Translations under genes and position numbers: made by a program | Origin: Laguncularia racemosa | Taxonomy: Eukaryota > Streptophyta > Magnoliopsida > Myrtales > Combretaceae | DNA length: 64,000 nucleotides | NCBI GenBank assembly: GCA_037954665.1 | Contig: JBBMOL010000180.1 | Span: forward strand, 1,116,001 to 1,180,000 | Direction of reading: 5' to 3' | The notes under the pieces: model-generated | What the model was told of the DNA's origin: nothing | The model's database searches: none | Seen by the model: only the letters and a program-made list of their open reading frames with translations | Shown here: piece by piece, positions 25,640 through 36,300 of the stretch | Layout of the letters: each line of letters opens with the position of its first letter | Position numbering within the stretch: the first letter of the stretch is position 1

Positions 25640-27131
25640 GGGCTAAATCCAATTCATAGACTTTTGGCTTATTACTTTAATAGATTCGACTTTTTGGGTC
25701 AAGGTGATAAGGCCAAAAGAGTGAAGTCCATGTTTTGAGATGACCATGGGAGATTTGGCATGGTGGGCTTGGAGTAAGGCCCGTTAGATCAACCCATCTG
25801 ATGCAACATTTCTCAATAAGGCTCACACACACACTAAAGACCTCTAATGGGCTTAGACCTATACAAAGTCCATATAAGGGCTCATTTGCCAAGAACCATT
25901 TATCGTCATCACCATCTAATGAACGAGATTCATAGCCAAATATTATAAATATGCCCATACCTCCTTGTTTAAGGGGGGGACTTCTTTTGAAAAATTTGGC
26001 CACTTTGCCGGATTTTTCTCAAAAAGATCAAAATCAAAATCTACCCACACACACATAGATTTGTTATGAAAGTATTGAGCCTTTGATAGGAATCAAAATC
26101 CTACAGGACCTACCACCAGAACAAAAGCCAAAGGGTTACAAAATTTGGCGACAAGGGTCCTCTTTAAACAAACCGACCCCAAAAATATTTGTTTAGTAAC
26201 TTTTTTTCTATTATATATTTGTTGTGCATTACAGTAGGTACATTTGTCGATTTTTACAAGACAGTGGATAAACTCACTAAAGTTAAGTTTGTGGATTATT
26301 CATGGATCTACATAAGTCAAAGAAGAACCGGTCCACAATATGTTCAATTGAAGTGAAGAACCAGCCACTTGAAGATCATTTGTACTTGTAATTTGTTGAT
26401 TCAAAACCGGTCACTTGTTGGTTATATTTGTAATTTGTGCTTTTGAGAACCGGTCACTTAAGTGGCATCTTTGTAATTTTTGGTGCGTTTTTACCCTAAT
26501 AGGAGCAAATATAAATACTTGCTAACTAGGGTTTTAAGGGAGCTTTTGATATTTTAGAGAAAATTATAAACTTTGTGCCGTTAGGGTTCATCGTTTACAT
26601 ACAAAGATCTCTTATCAATTTCTTTATGAAATTGTGGCGAGAATCAACTTGAGTAAATTGTGAGTCATATCAATCCTACTCTTGTTATTTTGCAAATTGT
26701 GTTTAGTGAGTAATATCTAAGTACAATTTGTTGGCTACTTGTTCTTATCACGTAAATTAGGGTTCTTATTTTCATATTTGTTCATTTCAATTTGAGATTA
26801 AATTCTAGTTCATTTGCGTGTTGTTCCATTGAAGATCACACACTTGTTTGTTCTTACATCCATTTAGTGTTCAAACTCATGAATTGGACTTCCAATTTAA
26901 AGTAATTTGGCACGCCAATTTGATTGAGGGATTTGGTTGTTCATGCCTATTCATTTGATGTGTTTGCCATCTAATTGGTTAGGCACATCAGCCTTATTTG
27001 AGATCGCCTGCACCTCCTCCTCATCTCATTCATCTCTTATTATCCTTATACGTATCACTTCCCTTATTAAGCCACGTGTAGCACATTTCCATGCAACATT
27101 CATGTGACTCTCACACTCGAATCCCCATACT
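25640..27131 (+). repeat. Second copy of the Tat-like LTR, split by a solo LTR
   Basis: The part 25640-26083 matches 3089-3524 and the part 26992-27131 matches the rest to about 3658. Shared words include GGCTAAATCCAATTCAT, GAGATTTGGCAT, TATAAAT, GGATTTTTCTCAAAAA, CTTATTAAGCCACGTGTAGC and GACTCTCACACTC. TATAG follows at 27132-27136 and also precedes the first LTR at 3083-3087. It is either the 3' LTR of the element starting at 3088 or a separate solo LTR. Confidence 0.8.
26084..26991. mobile_element. Solo LTR, 908 bp, nested in the Tat-like LTR
   Basis: It begins TGATAGG and ends CACATCA, the TG...CA ends of an LTR with a 4-base inverted terminus (TGAT/ATCA). It is flanked on both sides by GCCTT (26079-26083 and 26992-26996), a perfect 5-bp target duplication. 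It interrupts the host LTR exactly between GAGCCTT and ATTTGAG, which are contiguous in the copy at 3513-3532. No coding sequence. A TATA-like ATATAAATACTTG lies near 26508-26520. The family was not identified. Confidence 0.85.
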
Positions 27132-27489
27132 TATAGAAACAAAGACACGAATCAATACATATCAATAAGTACTTTTTTTTTCCTTATCATAATTTTTATT
27201 CATTACATTGTACTGTTATAACTGAATTCCCTCACTGGGGAAAGATTTTATTATAAAAGGAAAAGGAATATATATACTAAAACTATTAATGATTTAATTA
27301 TGTTCTTTTTTTTTAATCTTCTACAATACATCAGTAAGGTGGTAAATATAATGTGCACCCTTATGCTTTTTCTTTTTCTTTTTCCTTTTTTTATCACACA
27401 AAATAAATAATAAAATGAATTAAGAGAAAAAAATAAAAAATAAACAAAAATTACAAATATAAGTCAACAACCTACCCTAAAGAAAGTTT

Positions 27490-28392
27490 TGAAAACACGC
27501 AGTAGGGGATGCGCAATGGTAGTTGTAGTAATGGTCATCAATGACTTAAGGGAGGTTGAACTGAGGTGGATACTAACAGTTGAAGTTTAACACTTAGATC
27601 GTATTCTCCAAGCAAGATCAAAATGCAAGAAATGAATTTTATGAAACTAAAGAAGTTTAGGAACCTAATGGAACTAATGATATCCTTCAAGATTTAGGAA
27701 GGAGAGAGAAAGTTTAGAGAGAAGGTGGAGATGTCTATATGCAAGATTCAAACCCTCAACCTTTCTCCTATATAAGGGTATTCTTAGCCAACTAGGTTGG
27801 CTTTTTTCACTCGATAAAGTTAGTAATTCAAATAAGTTTTTTCTTTTTCCTTAATATGGCTTAAATCAACTTAAAACCCTTGATTCAACTCAAGCTCAAA
27901 TTGAAGCCCAAAATGCCCATTCCTCAAAAAATGCATTATTTTTTAATGATAAGTCTAGTACACATAATCTTCAATTTGACAATTTTATGAGCTTCAGTTC
28001 ATTGTTTATCCAATTGATTCAAAAATTGATTTTCTCATAAATCGACCAATTTAAATCTAATTAAAAAATTGATTGACTTAATTTTTATGATACAAAAATA
28101 ATAAACCCAGATTATAATCAAAATATCAATTTTTCAAGAAATTTAATATTCTCATTTGAAGCTCAAAATTATTAAATTGTATATGTGTACTTTGACTTCA
28201 TTTGACCCCTAAAAATAATCCAACCATTAAAATGACACTCAACAACCAACTAATGTCCCAAAAACTTTATTTTTCCCAATTCCCTAATTTTCCAATTTTT
28301 TTGTATTTTTTATATTTTGCTTTTTTTTGTATTTTTCTAATTAGGACCTTTTTCTTATTAAAAAAAATGGGAGCAAAAAAAGGGTGTCTACA
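27490..28392 (-). repeat. Probable LTR or LTR fragment, minus strand
   Basis: Read on the minus strand, the sequence from 28392 begins TGTAGACACCC, a start common in plant gypsy LTRs. A promoter-like TATA word (CTTATATAGGAG, about 27777-27766) is followed by leader-like sequence. The 3' end of the LTR is not clearly defined and no target duplication was found, so the left limit is a guess. No coding content. Confidence 0.35.
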
Positions 28393-28818
28393 TGGGTGAA
28401 GAGCAATAATTACACTTTCAAATATTTAAACAATACATATTCATTATTTAGTAAAACATAAACAATTTAAGTGCCCTACAAAATTAAACGACGTAGTTGG
28501 ATAAGGAAGGAAAAACACATTTTCATTTTATACTATTTACAATTAGAATCATCAAAATCACTAATTTTTTATTTTGTATTTTGTATAAAATTATGCTTAG
28601 TGTTAAAGATCTATTAATAGTGTTTAGAATATAATAACTATTAGTTGTCATTTAATATATTTAAATATGAATATTGATGTACAATAATTATCATTTTCAC
28701 ATATGTTTTCATATTTTACATTTTCAATATGTTTTCAAAAGTAACTATCCCGCCATCATCATTACTATTTGTTATCTTATAATACATGCATTTATGTTAT
28801 ATTTCATTGGGGTTATGA

Positions 28819-29627
28819 TGTGAATCAAGATGCTAAGTGCAAGGATAATCGTTCTTCAAGTCTTAGAAGGTATGACCAACATGTTAAGGAACATCGAAGT
28901 AAAGGGGACTGTCATTTGGAAGCAAGGAATTGCAAGAAATAGAAGTTTGAGAGGCACATGGCCAAGGTTCACACTAGTGAACTTAGGCGTGTAGGAGATC
29001 ACGAACATGGCCAAAAGAAATATGAGCTACGTGAAGACCAGAGAAGATCACGGCTGTAAACCTAATCATGAACATGTATACGACCATGAACACACTCATG
29101 AACATGCCAAGATGCCTATTTCTTATTTTATTTCATTATTTTCATGAGACTTTAACTAATTACAATATTACCATGTTATTAGGGTTAGTATTTAAGGGTT
29201 TTTTTTTTTCTATTAGAAGAACAAGAATAACAACAACAACAAGAAACACTTGTGATAGTTGGTATCTTTTCTCTTTAAGAGATCTTTCAGTAAAGAGATT
29301 TTTTAATATAATTGGATGGATTCGTGAGTTTATCAATCTTTTAATTATATTGTCTATTAATTTATGTTCTCATGAAATTATTGAAACAAGATTCAATAGT
29401 TCAATTCAATTATCTATTCATTACTCTTCACAATCAACGACTGCCTATTGTATCTTGTAGCTTTGATACCAAAATAATGACATGTCTCGGATCATAGGAT
29501 AGAATCTAGACATGATCTGTTGTAACACAACAATAGATAGATGATGTCTTTTTGTGTTACAACAATATCTATTGTTGTGTTACAACAGATCATGTCTAGA
29601 TTCTATCCTATGATCCGAAACATGTCA
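28819..29627 (+). repeat. 5' LTR of the short gag element, with inverted duplication
   Basis: Parallel to 32559-33295 up to about 29419. From there a reversed copy of the LTR end and leader has replaced the matching stretch. It ends ACATGTCA before the primer site. Confidence 0.75.
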
Positions 29628-29685
29628 TTATTTTGGTATCAAAGCTACAGGTTACAATAGGCAGTCGTTGATTGTGAAGAGTAAT
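29420..29685. repeat. Near-perfect palindrome, 120-bp arms
   Basis: The left arm 29420-29539 is the reverse complement of 29566-29685 with about three mismatches, and the spacer is 26 bases. The right arm is the normal LTR end, primer site and leader. The left arm is a reversed copy of these. The spacer (with GATGATGTCTTTTTGTGTT) is itself the reverse of a stretch still in normal orientation in the 3' LTR (33213-33232). Confidence 0.95.
29634..29651 (+). other. Primer-binding site (initiator Met tRNA type)
   Basis: TGGTATCAAAGCTACAGG is one or two changes from the usual TGGTATCAGAGC site complementary to initiator Met tRNA. It starts seven bases after the LTR end. A reversed copy lies in the left arm of the palindrome (about 29454-29471). 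Confidence 0.8.
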
Positions 29686-29747
29686 GTACTAAATTAGCAA
29701 AAGATAATTTTGGGTATTTTGTTGATTAAATCATTATAACTAGATTT

Positions 29748-30660
29748 GTGGTGATTGTGTTATTATTTGTGACTATGGGAGATCAACTAGGGTTAGGAGA
29801 AGTGACTGATGAGAGGAGTAATGAGAGGAGGGCAAGAATCACTGTGTTAGAGAACCCTATGAATTATATGACTAAATTGAATGGCATGATGCAAACTCTT
29901 ATGGATAAGCAAGATGAGAATTTTCACAATCTAGGGGCTCAAATAGTAGGTGCTATTAGGGATGCTATGCCAGAGGGTGTTGTAGATGCTATGGGTGAGA
30001 GAGTTAGCAATAATAACATAGGAGGTCGAAGAGGAGTTCAAGGTTATAGGCACCAAGAGGAAGCGTACATTGGTAATGTCAGATGGGGCATAGGTTATAG
30101 GGAGGTTGTAAATAACCCTATGTTTGGTGAGGAAGACAAAGAGTTGAATGATTTGCAGCTTTAGAGGCCAAGACAAAATAGGGGCTCAAGTTATGTGAAG
30201 TTAAAAGTTGCTTCCTATGATGGTATAAGGTAATTTGGATAAGTATTTTGAATGAGAAGATAAAGTGGATAAGCTTTTTAATTATTATGGTTATGATGAA
30301 GAGGTGTGAGTGAAACTAGCTTCCATTGAATTTACAAGTTATGCAGTGATGTAGTGGAAGAATATTTTGAATAATAGGCAACGCGCAAGAGATGGGGAAA
30401 TTACTACCTAAAGGGAGATCAAGAATTTATTTCATTGTTGCTTTGTGCCTAGATATTATAAGCAAGATTTGTACAAAAGGCTATGAGCTAGGGTATCTTT
30501 AGTGTTGAGGAACACATTTAAGAATTTGAAATGATGAGTATTAAGTGTGTTGTGACCAAACCTCTAGAGTGAATAATTGTAAGATTTATTACTAGATTAA
30601 AGTTTAAGATAGCTAGCGTGATTGAGTTATAGAGATTTGATCTTTAGAAGAAGTAATGCA
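29748..30660 (+). pseudogene. gag pseudogene of the short element
   Basis: The first piece, 29748-30164, reads MVIVLLFVTMGDQLGLGE and continues with an N-terminal region containing MTKLNGMMQTLMDKQDENF. The retrotransposon gag domain follows in broken frames: KLKVASYDGI near 30200, KLASIEFTSYAV-stop-WKNIL near 30310-30370, then LFHCCFVPRYYKQDLYKRL near 30430-30480. This corresponds to the A..WW and FVP..Y motifs of Retrotrans_gag. Stops such as 30162, 30230 and 30349 disable it. Confidence 0.7.
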
Positions 30661-30843
30661 AATGACAATTAAGGTAGTGTGGCAAAAGCTCAGAAATTCA
30701 GACAAATCACAAGTATCTTCTAAACTTAATCCTTCTATTAATGAGGTTACAGTTGAGAAGAAGATTGGTGATAAGGTAAGTAACAAGGATGAAGATAGAC
30801 ACAGTGATCGATCTTTAGAGAAGGGTAAGGCTTAGGTTGTAAG

Positions 30844-31731
30844 TAGACCCGGTAATGCAGGCCAAATGGGCCGGCCCGCAGGTTGTCACAGGCCAGCCCG
30901 TAGTGGCCCGCAAGTCTAGCAAGTCAGAAAAATCAGCCTGCCCCGCCCCGCGGGCTAATGCGGGCTGGCCCGCGACGACCAGCTCCAGTCTAGGTAGTAG
31001 CTCGTTCATCGAGCGACATGTAGCTCGTTCATCGAGCGACGTGCAGCTGGTTCTTCTGGACAAAGAGGTAGCAGTTTAGCACAGTATCCATGAGCCCCCT
31101 TCATTGAGCGACGTGCAGCTCGTTCTTCTGTGGCTACTTCTCCGGCTCCGGGCATCTTATCCCTCCACTTCTCCGGCTTCGGGCATCCAATCCAAACACT
31201 GATATCGATGTTGAAGCATATGAAACGAAAAAATAGTACATATTTCCGGTGTGCATACAAGCTGTAGCAAGAGGAAGTTTACAGATTTCTGGTGTGGAAT
31301 GAGCTATAAAATCTTGCTCCATAGCTGCAATCCAAGCAGAAGGCTCCTGTCCATCAAATAGAGGAAGAGGAAGATGAGAAGCCGATAAATGAAAACCAAC
31401 AAGAATGTCATCAAATTGATATGGCGAGGAGAAGTAGATCGTGCATTGCGATCAGATCGATCACCAGCAAAGAAAGCCTCATGATCGAACTGGTCAGGAA
31501 CACGAGCAGAGATTGAAGACAAATTTTTTTTTTTTTTTTTTGTTCCAGAAGAAGAAGACAGGAGACAGCACAACAAATTTTTTTTTTTTTTTGGGTCCGC
31601 GATCTAACCCATGCCAGCAGCAACTTACCCGCCTAGCCCCGCGGGTTACATGGGCACGGGTCAAAATGACCCGCAGCTTCAACGGGCCAAAAATTTTGGC
31701 CCGCCCCGCATTTTTTTGCGAGCCAGCCCTA
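30844..31731. mobile_element. Non-autonomous hAT-like element, 888 bp, with captured gag fragment
   Basis: The left end is TAGACCCGGTAATGCAGGCC. The right end, read inward on the minus strand, is TAGGGCTGGCTCGCAAAAAA. Flanks are GTTGTAAG (30836-30843) and GTTGTGAG (31732-31739), 7 of 8. Both ends are rich in GGCCCGC, like hAT-A. It has no transposase. It carries a 23-bp tandem repeat (30998-31043), long T-runs (31517-31538, 31577-31594) and, on the minus strand, a gag-like fragment. It sits inside the short gag element. Confidence 0.8.
31134..31400 (-). pseudogene. Captured retrotransposon gag fragment within the hAT-like element
   Basis: On the minus strand a frame reads HLPLPLFDGQEPSAWIAAME from about 31380, then QDFIAHSTPEICKLPLATAC. 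LPLFDG..P..WI...E..F......P...KL..A is the start of the Retrotrans_gag domain of LTR elements. The domain is cut off after about 60 residues. It differs in strand and sequence from the gag of the host element, so it was probably brought in with the hAT-like element. Confidence 0.55.
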
Positions 31732-31784
31732 GTTGTGAGTGGACAACCTGGGGAGAATTCTTATTGAAACCTAAACCTAAGTAG

Positions 31785-32447
31785 GTGCAATGTTTCAAAT
31801 GCCAAGCGTATAGACATCTTGCAGCTCAATGTCCTAATTGCTGGGTTGTAGCTCTTAAAAGTGGAGAAGTGGTTTATCAAGACAGTGAAAGAAATGTGAA
31901 GGACAATGAAAAAAAATTCGATAAGTTAGATAGAGAGATAGTTGAACTTAGTGGAGATTCTTATGATGGCGAGATGTTACCTCTTTTTCTAGTAAATCGA
32001 CATAGTGCAAATATTGATGAATTCAAGGGAGTGGAATAGAGGGAAAAAAAAATTTATATATTCAAGGAACAATAAAGGGTGAACCAAGTTCTTTTATAGT
32101 TGATGGGGGAAGTTATGCTAATTTGGTTTCTACAACTTTTGTTCATCGTGCTAGATTGCAAGCTGAGACACTTCCAAAATCTTATAGCTTATATTGGTTT
32201 GGAACAAAGAATGGTGCAAGTGAGAAAGTAGGTTAGAGTGTCATTTACTATAAGAGAGTATAGTGATGACGTTTTGTGTGATGTAATGCTTATGGATGCA
32301 GTAGATGTCTTACTAGGAAGGTCGTGGCAATCAAATCGCCGAGTGATTTTTTATGGCTACAAGAATTCATATGCTTTTACAAAGGATGGTAAAAGGATTA
32401 AATTAAAGGCAATGAGTCAAAGTGTAGCAACTAGGGTTCTAATCTAA
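31785..32447 (+). pseudogene. Zinc knuckle and retropepsin of the short element, broken
   Basis: 31785-32039 begins with a complete CCHC knuckle, CFKCQAYRHLAAQC (CX2CX4HX4C), which binds element RNA. After a stop at 32037 and a frame change, the protease active site reads FIVDGGSYANLVS (about 32094-32135). This D-G-G-S form is known in plant gypsy proteases. 32238-32447 gives CDVMLMDAVDVLLGRSWQSN, the flap and LLGR motif. The frame then ends, and only about 100 bases remain before the polypurine tract, so RT, RNase H and integrase are absent. Confidence 0.75.
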
Positions 32448-32558
32448 AAGGAAATTTAAGGGCAGTACAGAAAAGTTTGTTTGCAAGAAGAGGATTTCAT
32501 CAAATATTCATGAAATTTTCATATTCGAGGGTGAATCATTTCCAACAAGGGAGGAATA

Positions 32559-33295
32559 TGTGATTCAAGGCACTAAGTGTAAGGATGATCATTCTTCAAG
32601 CCTTAGAAGGTATGGCCAACATGTTAAGGAACACCAGAGTAAAGGAGATCATCATTTGAAAGCAAGGAATTACAAGAAATGAAGATTCAAGAGATACATG
32701 GCTAAGGTTCACACCTGTGAACTTATCCATGTAGAAGATTGTGAACATGGCCAAAAGAAATATGAGCTACATGAAGACCATAGAGGATCACGTCCATGAT
32801 TATGGCTATGAACTTGATTGTAAACATGTATACGGCCATGAACACACTAAGATGCCTATTTCTTGTTTTATTTTGTTATTTTTTTGTTTAAGATTTTCAC
32901 TAATTATGATATTACCATGTTATTAAGGTTAGTATTTAAGGATTATTTTAATTTTTTTTCTAATGGAAGAACGAGAACAGCAATAAGAAAAACTTTCGAT
33001 AATTAGTATTTTTCCTCTTTGAGACATCTTTCAATAAAGAGACTTTTTAATATAATTGGATTAATTTATAGGTTTATTAATCTTCTAATTATATTGTCTA
33101 TTATTTTTGTTCTTGTGAGATTATCGAAATAGGATTCAATACTTTAGTTCAATTATCTATTTGAAATTGTTCATATCCATTTTATTTTCTGTTATATATA
33201 TATAAATATATATAAACACAAAAAGACATCATCTTTCTATCGTTGCATTACGATGAATCATGTCTAGATTCTATCTTAAGATCCAAGACACATCA
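32559..33295 (+). repeat. 3' LTR of the short gag element
   Basis: It starts TGTGATTCAAGG after the polypurine tract and ends CACATCA. It keeps the normal arrangement where the 5' LTR is inverted, including a TATATA run (33195-33215). The open frame 32741-32926 lies within LTR sequence and is not a gene. Confidence 0.8.
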
Positions 33296-33301
33296 TGTTA
33301 T

Positions 33302-36300
33302 AAATGTCAATTGATTTAATTCACCCTTTACACTAAAAAAGGGCTACTTTTACAATAATAAGTAACTAAAAAGAGGTGAGTAGCCATATTTAATATTCAA
33401 TTTCCTATAAATGTTAATTCTTTTTTTTTTCTTCTAAATTTATGTACATTAAATTTACTATCTTAAATTATATTATTTTTATTTTTTCTTCTCCTTTTGT
33501 TCTCTTAGTTAATCTCTTTCTCTATTGTCCATTTTCGGAATCCCAGTTTTGCTTCAATCCCGTTTAATTCTTCCATTGAATGCAAATTCCACCAAGTAGA
33601 TCATAAAACACATTAACAACTTTTCTTTTTCTTTTTAAAGTTATGGTAATTTGGTTTTTCTTTTCTCTCTCTCTTGTCTATATACACATCTTGAATTGCA
33701 TTTGGTTTAAGGTTGTAAATAATGAGAATGTATGCAAGCCTCCACTTCCAAAATCTTTAGTTTAACTTTAACTTCATTGAGTTCTTCAGTTAATAGTAGC
33801 CACTATGTAATCACAAGTAACTTATAGAACAATTTATTTTATTTTTTTGTTCAAATATTATAGAACAGGTTACTAAATTATTTATTTCTTTTTGGGCTAT
33901 AGTAATGTTTTGGTGTTTTCTATCTTCAAACAATTGAGTTTGGCTTAAAGTTAAGCTATCCCTTTTTTAGGTTTGTCCTAGTCTCTTATTAACTATATTG
34001 TTTGTTGAAAAGATGTATAATTGACAGGTATGATCATATTATGTGTATTTTGAAAAACTCCAAATTAATAAATGAGGTCAACATAATTAAAAAAAGAAAT
34101 ATTTGAAGTCAATTAAAAAGAGATTGACAAAGTTTAGGGCCAAATTTTTTCAAAATGGGCTTTTTGCCCTTAAACTTAGTTTTATCGAATCCAACCCCGA
34201 ATTAGCTTAAGGACCCTAAAAAATAGTTCCAAGACCGTAGTTAGGTAAATAAAATCGTTAACAAGTTATTTGGAGTCAATTGGAAAAGGAAAAGTAAAGT
34301 TTGAAGATCAATTAGATAAAATAACCAAAATGCCTCTAAACTCAATTTTGCTAGAAAATGACTAGAGTCTTGGGGTTATTAGACTAATTTGGAGAGTTAA
34401 GGTGAAATAATTTTCAGTCAAATTAGGATAAAAATAAACTAGAATAAAGATACTTTACATGTCACAAATTAAGAGACACTTAGCCAAAAATGGAACTAAA
34501 GCTAAAACCATTGTGGTCCCCACCAAAAACCCTTAAACCCTAATATTTCAACCCCCCTTAAAAAGCCTTTGCCGTGTTTTCTAGCAACAGCCCCCATGTC
34601 CATTTTCTAAATTTCCATTGAGTTAAAAACCCTACTAAAATCCTAATCACTTCAGTTAACCCTAATCATTCATTAATCCCTAAACTAATCTAGCTTGTTT
34701 TTTGTAAGTTTTAAGTGCTAATCAAGTTGAAACATCAATGAAAGGAGGGGGGTAGCGGTTGTTGAGGAATCTCAAGGTCACGGTTGAGGAAGAAATGAAG
34801 GTGAATTGGTGATTTAATTAGTTAAAGTAAGATTAAGCACAAGCATCTTATGTTTAGACACTAATTAATGTTACTAAGAAAATTGTGAGAAATCATTGTG
34901 GAAACAAAAAAAAAAACTCCATTCTTGAGAGGTAAAAGGGGCAACAAGAAGAAAAAAAAGGGGTTAAGTTCAATCTTCTATAAGGTAAGCCTCAATCTCT
35001 TATTAACATGATGTTTAGAAATGAGTCTAAACATGGGAATATTTTGGAAAATATATGAGCTACAACATAATCAAATTGCCGCCACATCCATGTGTAAAAT
35101 CAGAGTGACTTCGTTTATTTTAATGGCCATTTGATGATTTTAATGATTAATTAAGTAATAAACATGTTAAAGAAGGGGTTAAATGTGAGTTTAAATCTAT
35201 AGAAATAAGTTTAGACATCAATATGCAAAATGGAATCATGTACATATGTTGCCACCACATATGGAATGAAATAAAGGTTGTTTTCTTGTTTTGAAATCTG
35301 ATGTGAGATATAAATATGTTTAAAAGATGTTTTCAAAAGTGATTTTTAGGTTAGGTAATGATTTGGAAGTTAAGTGATGCATATGGAATGAATATGTTGA
35401 CTATACTTATGAAATTGTTTGAATTTGAAGTTGTACAATGAATTAAAATTTATATAAGGTTTAGCAAAGTTATAGGATGATTTATGTTGAAATTTTTAGA
35501 ATTTAATCTTATGAATTATGATCCCCATTACTTGTTATATTGCCATAATTAAATATGAAATTTTCTGATTAGTTATGTTAAATTTGAGTTAATTAGAGCT
35601 ATTTATATTTAATTGATGATTTGAAGTTGATTAGATGTAGAGTGAAACTTAGAGAATCATGTTGTTGGACTGAGTTAATTTGGGATGAAGCAATCTTGTT
35701 GGATGTTTCTAGTTATTTTAGGCTATTTTGAAAAGTTGTTAGGCTTAATTTTGGAATTCAAATGATGTTTTAAGGACAAGGACTAAGTAAGATTAAGTGG
35801 GCTTCGGTTTGGAGTGATTTGAATCTAAAATGAATAAGTTATGGATCTTTAAAGAGTAAGTTCATAACTTTGCTTGGTCTAGAAATTTAAAGGTCATAAA
35901 ACAATTAAAATGAAACTTTTTAGGTTAAAATAGGTAAAGGAAGTGATGATGGTTAAAATGGCGTTGGTTTAATAAAATTTGAGCTTAAAATAAATAAGTT
36001 ATAACCCTTTAAAATAGAAAAAGAAAAAAAATGATAATAACGAATTTAAATTAAAAATTAGATGGCTTAAACAATTTTGGGCCAAGGCTAACCCAATTCC
36101 AAGCCAACCCATCCATATAAGCCCATTGACCAACCTATAATCTATCTCATGAGTGGTTCACATGCTAATACATAATTTAATTTATCGACCCATCCATATA
36201 GGCCCATAGACCGACTTAGGGATTTAATTTAGTAGATAAACCTTAGTAGTCTTAAATGAGCTTAAAGGAGCCCAATGGCCCTAAAACCTAAATTTAATTT

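Larger units (their letters stand above)
28819..33295 (+). mobile_element. Short LTR retrotransposon with gag and protease only
   Basis: The 5' LTR is about 28819-29627 and the 3' LTR about 32559-33295. They share long words in order (CTTAGAAGGTATG, CCAACATGTTAAGGAAC, CATGGCCAAAAGAAATATGAGC, TATTACCATGTTATTA). A Met-tRNA-type primer site follows the first LTR and a polypurine tract (CAAGGGAGGAATA, 32546-32558) precedes the second. GTTAT is found just outside both ends (28812-28816 and 33297-33301), the likely target duplication. The interior, without the nested hAT-like element, is only about 2 kb. It codes for gag, zinc knuckle and protease but not for reverse transcriptase or integrase. It fits the TR-GAG class of non-autonomous elements or an internal deletion of a gypsy element. 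Confidence 0.8.

Noticed and set aside
28868..29100. Coding exon in the 28.8-29.1 kb stretch
   Set aside because: The same sequence recurs at 32.6-32.85 kb as the other LTR; it is LTR sequence, not a gene.
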